Positions 27,169-36,632 of a stretch of 64,000 bases of DNA are shown here, piece by piece. The notes under the pieces were generated by a model. The model was not told the origin of the DNA, searched no databases, and worked only from the letters and a program-made list of their open reading frames with translations. Source of the DNA: Rhodopseudomonas sp. AAP120 (GTDB lineage: Bacteria > Pseudomonadota > Alphaproteobacteria > Rhizobiales > Xanthobacteraceae); the NCBI RefSeq assembly GCF_001295845.1, contig NZ_LJIC01000017.1:1-64000 (forward strand), read 5' to 3'. Made by a program: the position numbers and the translations under genes. Numbering within the stretch: the first letter of the stretch is position 1; the number at the start of each line of letters is the position of its first letter.

Positions 27169-28044
27169 CTAGTCGGCAATTCTCTCGAGACAGACTTGCA
27201 GCCGCTCGCGCCACGGCTTCGGCGCGATGCCGAAGGCGCCTTCCAGCCGGCCGCACGACAATTGCGAATTGGCGGGCCGTTTCGCCGGAGTCGGATACTC
27301 TGAGGTGGTAATCGGGATAACCGACTGCGGCACACGGCGGCCGGCGCGGGCGGCCTCGGCGAAGATCGCCTGCGCGAAGCCGAACCAGCTCACCGCGCCG
27401 CTGCCCGCATAGTGAGACACCCCCGCGTGCCGGGCGCCGGCCTGGACCTGCGCCACGATCGCAAGACACGTCTCGGCGATGTCGGCCGCGTAGGTCGGAT
27501 TGCCGATCTGATCGTCGACCACGCGCACCTCGTCGCGTTCGCGGCCGAGCCGCAGCATGGTGCGGACGAAATTCTGGCCCTGCTCGTAATACACCCAGGC
27601 GGTGCGCAGCACGATCGCTTGCGGATACTGCTGCATTACCAGCCGCTCGCCTTCCGCCTTCGAGGCGCCATAGACGCCGAGCGGCGCCAGGGGATGATCC
27701 TCGCGATAGGGCTCGTGCGCGCTGCCGTCGAACACATAGTCGGTGGACAGATGCACGAACGGCAGGCCGCGCTGCGCGCAAATCTTCGCCATCCCCCCCG
27801 GCGCCTGGGCGTTCAGTGCGAACGCAGCATCACGTTCGGTCTCGGCCTTGTCGACCGCCGTATAGGCGGCCGCGTTGACGACCGCAGTGGCGCCGATCCT
27901 GGTTACGGCATCGACCAGTGCCGCCTCATCGAGCACGTCGACGTCGGCGCGGCCGAGCGCCTGCAGCGCGACGCCGCGCGCGTCCGCCTCGCGCACCAGT
28001 GCGGTCGCGACCTGACCGCTACGGCCGAACACCAGCACCGTCAT
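27169..28044 (-). CDS. rmlD: dTDP-4-dehydrorhamnose reductase
   Basis: A 291-residue SDR enzyme that performs the last, NAD(P)H-dependent step to dTDP-L-rhamnose. It has the short glycine motif VFGRSGQVATAL, NAAAYTAVDKAE, STDYVFDGS and the catalytic YGASK, all typical of RmlD. The gene follows rmlB by 39 bases on the same strand. It ends 46 bases before the glycosyltransferase at 27122, so all three may be one transcript. Confidence 0.96.
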   Translation of the reverse strand: MTVLVFGRSGQVATALVREADARGVALQALGRADVDVLDEAALVDAVTRIGATAVVNAAAYTAVDKAETERDAAFALNAQAPGGMAKICAQRGLPFVHLSTDYVFDGSAHEPYREDHPLAPLGVYGASKAEGERLVMQQYPQAIVLRTAWVYYEQGQNFVRTMLRLGRERDEVRVVDDQIGNPTYAADIAETCLAIVAQVQAGARHAGVSHYAGSGAVSWFGFAQAIFAEAARAGRRVPQSVIPITTSEYPTPAKRPANSQLSCGRLEGAFGIAPKPWRERLQVCLERIAD

Positions 28045-28083
28045 CGCGCGCTTCGCCCGGATGTGACCGACAGCACGCGCGGA

Positions 28084-29115
28084 TCAGGCCGCGCCGTGCA
28101 GCAGCGGCTTCCACCACCATTCGTTGGCGAGATACCAATCGACGGTCGCCTCGATGCCGGAGTCGAAATCATGTTCGGCTTTCCACCCCAGTTCGGTTTC
28201 GATCTTGGTCGCGTCGATGGCGTAGCGGAAATCGTGGCCGGCGCGATCGACCACGAATTCGATCAGCGACGCGTAGCCGCCAACCGGCGCATCGGCCGTC
28301 TTGGCGTCGAGCAGCGCGCAGATCCGCTTGACCAGGTCGATGTTGCGCCGCTCGTTGCGGCCGCCGATGTTGTACTGCTCGCCGAGCCGGCCGCGGCTGA
28401 CGACGAGCCACAGCGCCTGGGCGTGATCTTCGACATACAGCCAGTCGCGAATATTGAGGCCCTGGCCGAACACCGGCAGCGACTGCCGCGCCAGCGCCCG
28501 CGTGATGGTGCGACCTACCAGCTTTTCCGGATATTGATACGGGCCGTAATTGTTCGAGCAGTTCGAGATCAGGGCCGGAAAGCCGTAGGTGTGAAACCAC
28601 GCCCGGACCAGATGATCCGACGCCGCCTTCGACGCCGAATAGGGCGAGTTCGGCGCATAGGGCGTGGTCTCGACGAAGGCACCGATGTCGCCGAGCGTGC
28701 CGTACACCTCGTCGGTGGAGACGTGGAGAAACCGGAACTGATCGCGCGCCTCTCCGCTCAACCCGTCACGATACCCGCGGGCGGCTTCGAGCAGCCGGAA
28801 GGTGCCGACGATATTGGTATCGATGAAGTCGCCGGCGCCGCGGATCGAGCGATCGACGTGGGACTCCGCGGCGAGATGCATGATGTGCGTCGGCCTGGTC
28901 TGCTGCAGCAGCTCGTCCAAGAGCGCGCGATCGCCGATATCGCCTTGAACGAACCGATAGCGCGGATTGTCCTTAATCGTCTTCAGCGACTGCAGATTGC
29001 CGGCATATGTCAGCTTGTCGAGATTGACGATCTGCGCATCGGTGCGCCCGATCAGATATCGGCACACCGCGGACCCGATGAAGCCGGCGCCACCCGTCAC
29101 TAAGACCGTCGTCAT
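28084..29115 (-). CDS. rmlB: dTDP-glucose 4,6-dehydratase
   Basis: A 343-residue enzyme with the NAD-binding [15 protein letters not shown], the dehydratase-specific HVSTDEVYG (catalytic Asp-Glu pair) and [12 protein letters not shown]. It also has the substrate-binding [15 protein letters not shown]. It converts dTDP-glucose to the 4-keto-6-deoxy intermediate. It is the first gene of the minus-strand group and is divergent from the glycosyltransferase at 29335 across a 219-base gap that must contain promoters for both. Confidence 0.97.
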   Translation of the reverse strand: MTTVLVTGGAGFIGSAVCRYLIGRTDAQIVNLDKLTYAGNLQSLKTIKDNPRYRFVQGDIGDRALLDELLQQTRPTHIMHLAAESHVDRSIRGAGDFIDTNIVGTFRLLEAARGYRDGLSGEARDQFRFLHVSTDEVYGTLGDIGAFVETTPYAPNSPYSASKAASDHLVRAWFHTYGFPALISNCSNNYGPYQYPEKLVGRTITRALARQSLPVFGQGLNIRDWLYVEDHAQALWLVVSRGRLGEQYNIGGRNERRNIDLVKRICALLDAKTADAPVGGYASLIEFVVDRAGHDFRYAIDATKIETELGWKAEHDFDSGIEATVDWYLANEWWWKPLLHGAA

Positions 29116-29334
29116 TCAGCGTCCACCCGCACTTGCTTCGCTCTCGCACGCGCCGGCGCGCCCGTCGAAAACGATCTGAAATCAATAGGTTGATTCGAGC
29201 AAAGGGAACCTTCCTTCGCCGTTTTCGTCGCTGGCGTTCTAGTTGGAATTCCGGTCCGCTTCAAGCGCGGCAGGCAGGCTGGTGCCGGGCGGCAAATGGT
29301 TGCAATGCCGGGTCCGGCGTGTGATCTGTTGCCG

Positions 29335-30480
29335 ATGCCGATCACCCCATCGAACTCCGACGCAACTTCGCCACGCGTATTTGTCATCGCGCGCGACATT
29401 CAGCGCAACGACGCGGTTGGAAACTTCTGTGAACAGGTCGGCATGCTGCTGCGGCGCGCCGGCTTCGACGCCGTGCTGGCAGCCGAGAACTGCCATCCCG
29501 ACGACCGCGCGCGGATCCAGCCGATGCCGGCGGCGCTGGCGGAGATCGCGCCGGAAGATACCATCATCTTCCAGTTCTCGACCGAGGACCCGGCCTTCCC
29601 GGCAGTCGCGGCGCTGCCCAATCCGAAGATCGTGTTCTACCAGAACATCACGCCGGAGCGGTTCTTTCGCGGCACCGACGAGCGCACCGCCGATCTGGTC
29701 AAGCAGGGGCTGGCGCAGCGCGGGCTGTGCGGCCGGTTCGACGTCATCATGGCCAATTCGCGCGCCACCGCGGCTGCGCTGATCGAGGATCTCCCCGCGG
29801 ATCAGGCGGCCGGAATCGACGTCGAGCAGATCGTCCCCTGCCCGCCGGTGATCGGCGTCGAGCGCTGGGACAACATCGCAGCACCTGACGCACCGGCCGG
29901 ATCGGACGGACGGCTGGTGCTGTTCGTCGGCCGGCTGGTGCCACACAAGGGCATCGACGACCTGATCGCCGGCTTCGCGCATCTGGCACGCAGCGACCAG
30001 GAGGTGCGTCTCGCCATCGTCGGCGGGCCGTCGCAGTCGGACTACGCGCTCGGGCTCAAGCAACGAGTCGGAGACCTCGATCCCGCCATTGGTAGCCGCA
30101 TCGCCTTTCATCACGACATCGGCGAAGACGACCTGAAGCGGCTGTATCAGCAGGCGACGGTATGCGCCTCGATGAGCCGGCACGAAGGCTTTGGCGTCCC
30201 GCTGCTCGACGCGATGTTCTTCGGCAAGCCACTGGTGATCCGCGCCGAGCCGGGCATGATCGAGACCGCGGGCGATGCGGCGATCGTCGTCACCAATCCG
30301 ACGCCGCAGGCGACGGCGGCGGCCTTAGACGCGGCGCTGAATGACCGGCAGGTCGGCGCCGATCTGGCAGCCGGGCGCGTGCGGCAGCTCGAGAAGCTAA
30401 GGGCGGCTGCGGACGGGCGCAGAATCATCGAGGCGATCGCCAAGGCGCGGACAATCTGGCGTGCCCGGACCAAAGCATAG
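29335..30480 (+). CDS. Glycosyltransferase family 4 protein
   Basis: A transferase of about 381 residues: RVFVIARDIQRNDAVGNFCEQ at the N-terminus (given here in part), the donor-side VLFVGRLVPHKGIDDLIAGF and the motif SMSRHEGFGVPLLDAMFFGKP with the E-x7-E-like acidic pair. The ATG at 29335 is the closest to the conserved core; another in-frame ATG lies at 29296. It is convergent with the small lipoprotein gene, 14 bases away. Confidence 0.88.
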   Translation: MPITPSNSDATSPRVFVIARDIQRNDAVGNFCEQVGMLLRRAGFDAVLAAENCHPDDRARIQPMPAALAEIAPEDTIIFQFSTEDPAFPAVAALPNPKIVFYQNITPERFFRGTDERTADLVKQGLAQRGLCGRFDVIMANSRATAAALIEDLPADQAAGIDVEQIVPCPPVIGVERWDNIAAPDAPAGSDGRLVLFVGRLVPHKGIDDLIAGFAHLARSDQEVRLAIVGGPSQSDYALGLKQRVGDLDPAIGSRIAFHHDIGEDDLKRLYQQATVCASMSRHEGFGVPLLDAMFFGKPLVIRAEPGMIETAGDAAIVVTNPTPQATAAALDAALNDRQVGADLAAGRVRQLEKLRAAADGRRIIEAIAKARTIWRARTKA

Positions 30481-30494
30481 GCTGGCCGCCGAGC

Positions 30495-30845
30495 TCACTT
30501 GAGCGGCGAGAAAGTCTGCTCCTCACAGCGATCGACGATTGCTGAGAACCGCCACGACACCAGCTTGGCGTCGCGATAGAAAAGCGCGTAGGTCGAACGC
30601 GTCGGACCGGGCGTCGCGCTGCGTAGACAGATGATCCAGGGCGCGACGGTCACCGGATTGGCTTCGATCGGGCCGCCGAGTTCGAGCGGCTCGGCAAGCT
30701 TGGCCTCGGCGGCGACCTTCCTGATTCCTTCGGCGGCGGCCGTGAGGCTCGGCGCCTGCCCGGCGGTTTCCGGCAGGGCCTCGAGGATCGACGAGCACGA
30801 CATCAGCAGCACGGCAAGCGTCATCGCCGACGCGCTCCGCGCCAT
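30495..30845 (-). CDS. Small putative lipoprotein of unknown function
   Basis: A 116-residue protein with a hydrophobic N-terminus ending in LAVLLMSCSS, which reads as a signal peptide with lipobox LMSC (cysteine about residue 17). The mature part has two more cysteines (IICLRS and DRCEEQ) that could form a disulfide and no recognised domain. It is downstream of the phosphomannomutase gene with a strong hairpin in between, so it is probably transcribed separately. Function unknown. Confidence 0.6.
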   Translation of the reverse strand: MARSASAMTLAVLLMSCSSILEALPETAGQAPSLTAAAEGIRKVAAEAKLAEPLELGGPIEANPVTVAPWIICLRSATPGPTRSTYALFYRDAKLVSWRFSAIVDRCEEQTFSPLK

Positions 30846-31062
30846 CAGTTCGCCCGCGCGATTAATGGTCGGTTGGTGCCGAATGGTGGATCTCCCTGGC
30901 TGTCCCCTAGATCAAATCGCCAACGGGATCAAAGCGGGGCCGGCCAACACCGGCGCTCCCCGAACTCACCCGCAGACGGCGCCGGACAGGCGTTATACGC
31001 CGAACCGGCGCAATTCCGTCGCGGCGGGACCAAATATCACTCAGCCGTCGCCGGCTTAGAGA

Positions 31063-31090
31063 CCGAGCACCCGACGCGGCGGGTGCTCGG
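31063..31090 (-). terminator. Strong hairpin after the phosphomannomutase gene
   Basis: An 11-base-pair perfect stem, CCGAGCACCCG and CGGGTGCTCGG around a six-base loop, lies 23 bases past the stop of the minus-strand gene at 31114. The downstream side is TCTCTAAG rather than a T run, so it may be an mRNA-stabilising end or a weak intrinsic terminator. Confidence 0.65.
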
Positions 31091-31113
31091 GCGCACGGCC
31101 CCGGCCTATTCGG

Positions 31114-32610
31114 TCAGATCGTCTGGTTGTAGGCGCCGACCTCCGGATGCTGGCGCAACACTACATTCACGGCCTCGAACATCTCGTGCATCCGGGCTTC
31201 CGACACCGGGCTCTCGACCACGACCACGAGCTCCGGCTTGTTCGACGAAGCGCGGACCAGGCCCCAGCTGCCGTCCGCACAGGTAACGCGCACGCCGTTG
31301 ACGGTGACGAGATCGCGGATCGGTTGGCCGGCGACCTCGTCGCCATTCGCCTGGGCGGCTTCGAAATGCTTCACCACCGCGTCGATCACGCCGTACTTCT
31401 TCTCGTCGTCGCAATGCGGCGACATCGTCGGCGACGACCACGTCTTCGGCAACGCGTTCTTCAGGTCCGACATCGATTTGCCGGGCGCGTGGTCGAGCAT
31501 CTCGCAGATCGCGATCGCCGACACCAGACCGTCGTCATAGCCGCGGCCGGGCGGCGTGTTGAAGAAGAAGTGGCCGGACTTCTCGAAGCCGGCCAGCGCC
31601 TTCAGCTCGTTAGTGCGGCGCTTCATGTAGGAGTGGCCGGTCTTCCAATATTCGGTCTTGGCGCCCTGCGCCTGCAGCACCGGATCGGTGTGAAACAGAC
31701 CGGTCGACTTGACGTCGACGACGAACTGCGCGTCCGGAGTCGTCGCCGACATGTCGCGCGCCAGCATCACGCCGACCTTGTCGGCGAAGATCTCCTCGCC
31801 GGTGTCGTCGACGACGCCGCAGCGATCACCGTCGCCGTCGAAGCCGAAACCGAGATCGGCCTTGTGCTGCAGCACCGCGTCGCGGATCGCGTGCAGCATC
31901 TCCATGTCTTCCGGATTTGGATTGTATTTCGGGAAGGTGTGATCGAGCTCGGTGTCGAGCGGGATCACTTCGCAGCCGATCGCTTCCATCACCTGGGGCG
32001 CAAATGCGCCCGCCGTGCCGTTGCCGCAGGCGACCACGACCTTCAGCTTGCGCTTCAGCCGTACGCGCTCGGTGAGGTCCGCAATATAGCGCGCCGGATA
32101 ATTCTCGTGAAAGACGTAGGAGCCAGCGCCGCTGGCGAACCGGGCACCGAGTACGATCTCCTTCAGCCGGCTCATCTCGTCGGGGCCGAAGGTCAGCGGC
32201 CGGTTGGCGCCCATTTTGACGCCTGTCCAGCCATTGTCGTTGTGCGAGGCGGTCACCATCGCGACGCACGGCACGTCGAGGTCGAACTGAGCGAAATACG
32301 CCATCGGCGTGACCGCAAGCCCGATGTCGTGTACCTTGCAGCCCGCCGCCATCAAGCCGCCGATCAGCGCGTATTTGATCGAGGCCGAGTAGCCGCGGAA
32401 ATCATGGCCGGTGACGATCTCCTGCGGCCGGCCCATCTCCGCGATCAGGGTGCCGAGCCCCATTCCGAGCGCCTGCACGCCCATCAGGTTGATCTCTTTG
32501 CCGAACAGCCAGCGCGCGTCGTATTCGCGGAAGCCCGTCGGCTTCACCATCGGTTCGGATTCGTAGGCGTAGGTGTTGGGCTGCAGAAACGGCTTCGGCT
32601 TCGGGAACAT
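31114..32610 (-). CDS. Phosphomannomutase/phosphoglucomutase
   Basis: A 498-residue alpha-D-phosphohexomutase that interconverts hexose 6- and 1-phosphates. The phosphoserine loop is VTASHNDNGWTGVKMG, the metal loop GFGFDGDGDRCG and the sugar-binding segment EKSGHFFF. It supplies mannose-1-phosphate for manC and possibly glucose-1-phosphate for rmlA and rfbF. The ATG at 32610 starts directly at the conserved N-terminus (FPKPKPFLQPNTYAYESE); upstream frame positions run through a CA dinucleotide repeat and into manC. Confidence 0.94.
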   Translation of the reverse strand: MFPKPKPFLQPNTYAYESEPMVKPTGFREYDARWLFGKEINLMGVQALGMGLGTLIAEMGRPQEIVTGHDFRGYSASIKYALIGGLMAAGCKVHDIGLAVTPMAYFAQFDLDVPCVAMVTASHNDNGWTGVKMGANRPLTFGPDEMSRLKEIVLGARFASGAGSYVFHENYPARYIADLTERVRLKRKLKVVVACGNGTAGAFAPQVMEAIGCEVIPLDTELDHTFPKYNPNPEDMEMLHAIRDAVLQHKADLGFGFDGDGDRCGVVDDTGEEIFADKVGVMLARDMSATTPDAQFVVDVKSTGLFHTDPVLQAQGAKTEYWKTGHSYMKRRTNELKALAGFEKSGHFFFNTPPGRGYDDGLVSAIAICEMLDHAPGKSMSDLKNALPKTWSSPTMSPHCDDEKKYGVIDAVVKHFEAAQANGDEVAGQPIRDLVTVNGVRVTCADGSWGLVRASSNKPELVVVVESPVSEARMHEMFEAVNVVLRQHPEVGAYNQTI

Positions 32611-32622
32611 CGGCGTACTACT

Positions 32623-32636
32623 CACACACACACACA
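32623..32636. repeat. (CA)7 dinucleotide repeat in the leader of the phosphomannomutase gene
   Basis: Seven CA units (TG on the coding strand) lie 12 bases upstream of the ATG at 32610, where a ribosome-binding site would be expected. No purine-rich Shine-Dalgarno is visible there. Slippage in the tract would change the spacing of the leader but not the reading frame. Confidence 0.85.
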
Positions 32637-32680
32637 ACTGAAAGACACGATTCGCGTTTGGAAACCCGTGAGGCCGGCCG

Positions 32681-34093
32681 TCAGGCCCTCTGGTAATCAT
32701 CCTCGATGCGAATGATGTCATCCTCGCCCAGATAGCTGCCGGTCTGAACCTCGATCAGTTCAAGCGGGATCTTGCCCGGGTTCTCGAGCCGATGGGTCGC
32801 GCCGATCGGGATATAGATCGACTCGTTCTCGTGCACGATCTTGACGAGTTCGTTGACGGTGACCAGCGCGGTGCCGCGCACCACGATCCAATGCTCGGAG
32901 CGGTGATGATGCTTCTGCAGCGACAGCCTGCCGCCGGCTTTGACGACGATCCGCTTCACCTGGTGGCGATCGCCGGTATTGAGCGACTCGTAGCTGCCCC
33001 AAGGGCGATGCACCCGCAGATGCTGCTGGGTCACTTCCGGCGCCACGGCCTTGAGCTTGGCAACCAGCCGCTTCAGGCCATTGGCGTCCTTCTGGCGCGA
33101 CACCAGGATCGCGTCCATGGTCGCGACGACGACCAGATCGTCGACGCCCTCGAGCGCCACCAGCGCCTTGTCCGACGTCACGTTGCAGTTGCGGCTGTCC
33201 TCGAACACAACGGTGCCCTGAGCGGCGTTGCCATGCTCGTCCTTGTCCGACAGCTCCCAGACCGCATGCCACGAGCCGACATCCGACCAGCCGCAATCGA
33301 CCGGCACGACGGCGGCGCGCGAGGTCTTTTCCATCACCGCATAGTCGACCGAAATCGCCTTGGCCCGGCCGAACGTCTCCGGCGCCAGCGTGAGGAATCC
33401 GAGATCGCGACCGGCCTCGGTCACCGCCTCGGTGATGCTGTCGATGCTGTCGGGATCGTGCTCCCGATATTCGTCCAGAAGCGAAGTCGCGCGGAACATG
33501 AAGTTGCCGCTGTTCCAGAGGTAGCCCTGCTCAACATAGGCGGCGGCGGTCTGAGCATCCGGCTTTTCGACGAACTTCCCGACCCTGAATACGCCGCCGG
33601 TGATCTGCTCGCCCGGACAGATATAACCGTATTCGCTGGCCGGCCGCTCCGGCTTGACGCCGAAGGTCACGATGAACCCTTGGTCGGCCGCAACCTTGCC
33701 GGCGCGGCACGCTTCTACAAAGCCGCGCGTGTCCCGGACCACATGATCCGCCGCCAGCGCCAGAACGACCGCATCCGGATCGCGCTGATGGGCGAGGACC
33801 GTTCCGGCGGCGATCGCCGGGCCGGAGTCGCGACGGGCCGGCTCCAGCAGAATGTCCGCTTCGATGCCGAGCTCACTGAGCTGCTCCAATACGATGAAGC
33901 GATAGCCGGCATTGGTCATCACGATCGGCCGGCCGAACAGCGCCGGATCGGATACGCGCAGCAGCGTCTCCTGGAAGGTGGATCGCTTTCCGAACAGCGG
34001 CAAGAACTGCTTCGGACGGACCTCGCGGGAGGCCGGCCACAGCCGCGTCCCGGCGCCGCCGCACATGATCAGGGGAATGATACGGTTGTCCAT
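32681..34093 (-). CDS. manC: Mannose-1-phosphate guanylyltransferase / mannose-6-phosphate isomerase
   Basis: A 470-residue bifunctional type II enzyme. The N-terminal GDP-mannose pyrophosphorylase part has PLIMCGGAGTRLWPASRE and RPKQFLPLFG (about residues 7-35), and the C-terminal cupin isomerase part has LQKHHHRSEHWIVV (about 400). It makes GDP-mannose from mannose-1-phosphate, feeding gmd and rmd at 36633-38598. The gap to the phosphomannomutase gene is 70 bases, so the two are probably one operon transcribed from the large region upstream. Confidence 0.96.
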   Translation of the reverse strand: MDNRIIPLIMCGGAGTRLWPASREVRPKQFLPLFGKRSTFQETLLRVSDPALFGRPIVMTNAGYRFIVLEQLSELGIEADILLEPARRDSGPAIAAGTVLAHQRDPDAVVLALAADHVVRDTRGFVEACRAGKVAADQGFIVTFGVKPERPASEYGYICPGEQITGGVFRVGKFVEKPDAQTAAAYVEQGYLWNSGNFMFRATSLLDEYREHDPDSIDSITEAVTEAGRDLGFLTLAPETFGRAKAISVDYAVMEKTSRAAVVPVDCGWSDVGSWHAVWELSDKDEHGNAAQGTVVFEDSRNCNVTSDKALVALEGVDDLVVVATMDAILVSRQKDANGLKRLVAKLKAVAPEVTQQHLRVHRPWGSYESLNTGDRHQVKRIVVKAGGRLSLQKHHHRSEHWIVVRGTALVTVNELVKIVHENESIYIPIGATHRLENPGKIPLELIEVQTGSYLGEDDIIRIEDDYQRA

Positions 34094-34623
34094 CGAGTCC
34101 TCGTTGATCGACGATAGCCTCGGCAGCGGGACGGTTGCAAGAACGGCAGGACCGCCGATCTCGTCTCCCCGGCCCCGGCCGGCGTGTTCGGCATGGGATT
34201 ATCCAACGAGCGATTGGTTTGCTCATCGGCAGCAGGGTGTCAATCCTCAAACACCGGACAGGAAGTTTATCGGGGCGAAGACTGCGCCCCAACGGCGCCG
34301 GCCCGGGATCGCGCTCGGGGCCGTTCTGCCTCATGGGAGACCAGACGTCGTGACTTTGTCACGTTCGAGTTGCTCAGAAAAATGGCAATGACACGAAGCT
34401 CGACCGACGAACGTGCGCTCCCCCGTGACATCGGGGTTGAGTGTAGCACGCGTCACACGCCTCTCTATCAAGAGGTTTGACGCAACTAATACCGTTCAAG
34501 TACAGATGATGGGAGCAATATGACATCCCGTTTGGGATACTCGATCTCAGGCGGCCACTCCGCGATAATTGTTTCTCGATCGTTGCGGACCTACCAACCT
34601 CGTGTTCGTTCGGACTGTTGCGT
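34094..34623. promoter_or_regulatory. 530-base divergent regulatory region
   Basis: No gene is supported here. The region lies between the manC operon (left, minus strand) and the WbsX-type gene (right, plus strand) and is less GC-rich than its surroundings toward the right end. A promoter-like pair reads TTGACG at 34477-34482 and TACAGA at 34501-34506 (18-base spacer) toward the plus strand. An inverted repeat ATCCC-GTTT-GGGAT lies about 20 bases downstream. It is probably the main promoter and operator region of the central glycan genes. Confidence 0.4.
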
Positions 34624-36582
34624 ATGAAGAACGCCGATTTGTCGAGGCTGCTTCAAACTTTCATCGATAACCATTTCGGTTATGTTTCGGATCGAGCCGA
34701 GTACATCTCGACCCTCTCGCAGATCAAGACTCCCCGGGCCGCCCGGCTGGTCGCGCACTACCTTCCGCAGTTCTATCCGATCCCGGAAAACAACGAATGG
34801 TGGGGCCACGGCTTCACCGAGTGGACCAACGTCACGCGCGCTGTGCCGCAATTCGTCGGGCATTATCAGCCACGACTGCCGGCCGATCTCGGGTTTTACG
34901 ATCTGCGGCTCCCCGAAGTGCAGGAGCAGCAGGCCGCAATGGCCAAGCACGCCGGGCTCTCGGCGTTCTGTTTCTATTTCTATTGGTTCAGCGGCAGGAC
35001 CTTGCTCGAGGCGCCACTCAAGAGCTTCGTCGAGAACGACAACATCGATTTCGAGTTCTGCCTGTGCTGGGCTAACGACGACTGGTCGCGAACCTGGTCC
35101 GGCAATGCCAATGAAATTTTGATTGCGCAGGAATACAGCCCGGATGACGACATCGCATTCATTGCGCATATCGCGCAATATCTGCGGCACAAGAAGTACT
35201 TCCGTGTCGACGGCAGGCCGCTGATCAATGTCTGGCGGTCGGCGATGCTGCCAGATCCGGCCGCCACCGTGGGCCGATGGCGCGACTGGTGCAGACAAAA
35301 CGGCATCGGCGAAATCCACGTCTGCCGCAGCGAGAGCTACGAACGCCTCGACCCCGCCGAAGAGGGGTTCGACAGTGCGTTTCAACATTCGCCGAGCGAC
35401 AGCCGATGGCTCGAGCGAAACCTGGCGCGCTACCCCGGCTCGCCGCCGTTGCTCAATCCGAATTTCGATGGCCAGGTGTTCGATTATCACGACCTGCTGC
35501 GCCGCGCGCGGAAGTTCGTCGAGCCGGACTATCCGTTGTTTCGCTCGGTGTGCCCGTCCTGGGACAATCAGGCCCGCCGTCCCGGCGCCGGCCGAACCCT
35601 GATGGGCGCCGACCCCGGCAGCTACCGGGACTATCTGGAAACAGTGATCGACCAAACCGCGCAACACCACGCCGACCCGAGCCAGCGGGTCGTTTTCATC
35701 AACGCCTGGAATGAATGGGGCGAAGGCGCGTATCTCGAACCCGACCGGCGGTTCGGCTTCGGCAATCTCGAGGCGACCAAGATGGCAGCTCTGCGTGTCG
35801 CGCTGAGAACCGGCGCGATGGCGGAGCCGGACCGCATCGCCATCGTGGTCCATGTCTATTACACGGACCTGCTCCCGGAATGCCTGGACTGGATCGAGAC
35901 ACTCCAGTTACCCCATGACCTGTTCGTGACGACGAGCGCCGACAAGCGGACGATCGTCGAATCCTTCATTGCCCAACGCGGGCTGGCCGCGACCCTGGTG
36001 TCGACCGAGAACCGCGGACGCGACGTCGCGCCGTTTCTCGAGGTCCTGCGATCGCTGGACGACGAGCGTTACGGCAAGGTGCTGAAGCTTCACAGCAAGG
36101 CGACGCAGGGCGGCCCTTATGGCGCAGCGTGGCGGCAGGGGCTTTTCCGACTGCTGGCCGATCCGGAGCACCTGAAGCGCGCCGCCGCCCTGTTGGACGA
36201 GCATCCGGAGATCGGCGTGCTCGGGCCAAGAAAATATCTGCTCGCCATGCAGCCCTATCTCGGACGCAATGAGGGCGCCGTTCGTCGGCTTGCGCAACGG
36301 ATGGGTGCGGAAGTCGACTTGGAGACGGACACATTTTTCGCCGGGACGATGTTCATCGCCCGCACCAAGGCGCTGCTGCCGCTGGGTGCCCTTGGGCTCG
36401 CAATGGCCGACTTCGAGCCGGAACTGGGACAGGGCAACGGCACGCTCGCGCACGCCATCGAAAGATCGGTGATCTACAGCGCCAAAGCGGCCGGGCTCAA
36501 ACTCGCCGCGATCGACGAGGAGGCCGCAGGGGGCGTCGGACTGGTGTCGCAGGGCTGCACCACCTTCCCGTATGTGGTGTAA
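34624..36582 (+). CDS. WbsX-like glycosyl hydrolase-99-type domain fused to RgpF-like rhamnan synthesis domain
   Basis: A 652-residue two-domain protein. Residues about 40-385 are the WbsX/GH99-like domain (VAHYLPQFYPIPENNEWWG, GFTEWTNVTRA, FCFYFYWFSG, LCWANDDWSRTW, NAWNEWGEGAYLEPD). Residues about 405-640 are an RgpF-type domain (IAIVVHVYYTDLL, STENRGRDVAPFL, VLKLHSKATQ) seen in rhamnan-polymer assembly proteins. The ATG at 34624 is preferred over a TTG six bases upstream. Its role is probably as a glycosyltransferase working on a rhamnose-containing polymer (inference from family names and the adjacent rhamnose genes). Confidence 0.88.
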   Translation: MKNADLSRLLQTFIDNHFGYVSDRAEYISTLSQIKTPRAARLVAHYLPQFYPIPENNEWWGHGFTEWTNVTRAVPQFVGHYQPRLPADLGFYDLRLPEVQEQQAAMAKHAGLSAFCFYFYWFSGRTLLEAPLKSFVENDNIDFEFCLCWANDDWSRTWSGNANEILIAQEYSPDDDIAFIAHIAQYLRHKKYFRVDGRPLINVWRSAMLPDPAATVGRWRDWCRQNGIGEIHVCRSESYERLDPAEEGFDSAFQHSPSDSRWLERNLARYPGSPPLLNPNFDGQVFDYHDLLRRARKFVEPDYPLFRSVCPSWDNQARRPGAGRTLMGADPGSYRDYLETVIDQTAQHHADPSQRVVFINAWNEWGEGAYLEPDRRFGFGNLEATKMAALRVALRTGAMAEPDRIAIVVHVYYTDLLPECLDWIETLQLPHDLFVTTSADKRTIVESFIAQRGLAATLVSTENRGRDVAPFLEVLRSLDDERYGKVLKLHSKATQGGPYGAAWRQGLFRLLADPEHLKRAAALLDEHPEIGVLGPRKYLLAMQPYLGRNEGAVRRLAQRMGAEVDLETDTFFAGTMFIARTKALLPLGALGLAMADFEPELGQGNGTLAHAIERSVIYSAKAAGLKLAAIDEEAAGGVGLVSQGCTTFPYVV

Positions 36583-36632
36583 ATCCCAGACCTTCGAGCA
36601 GGGCCTCCGCCGGATCCGGTGCTGACTGCCGA

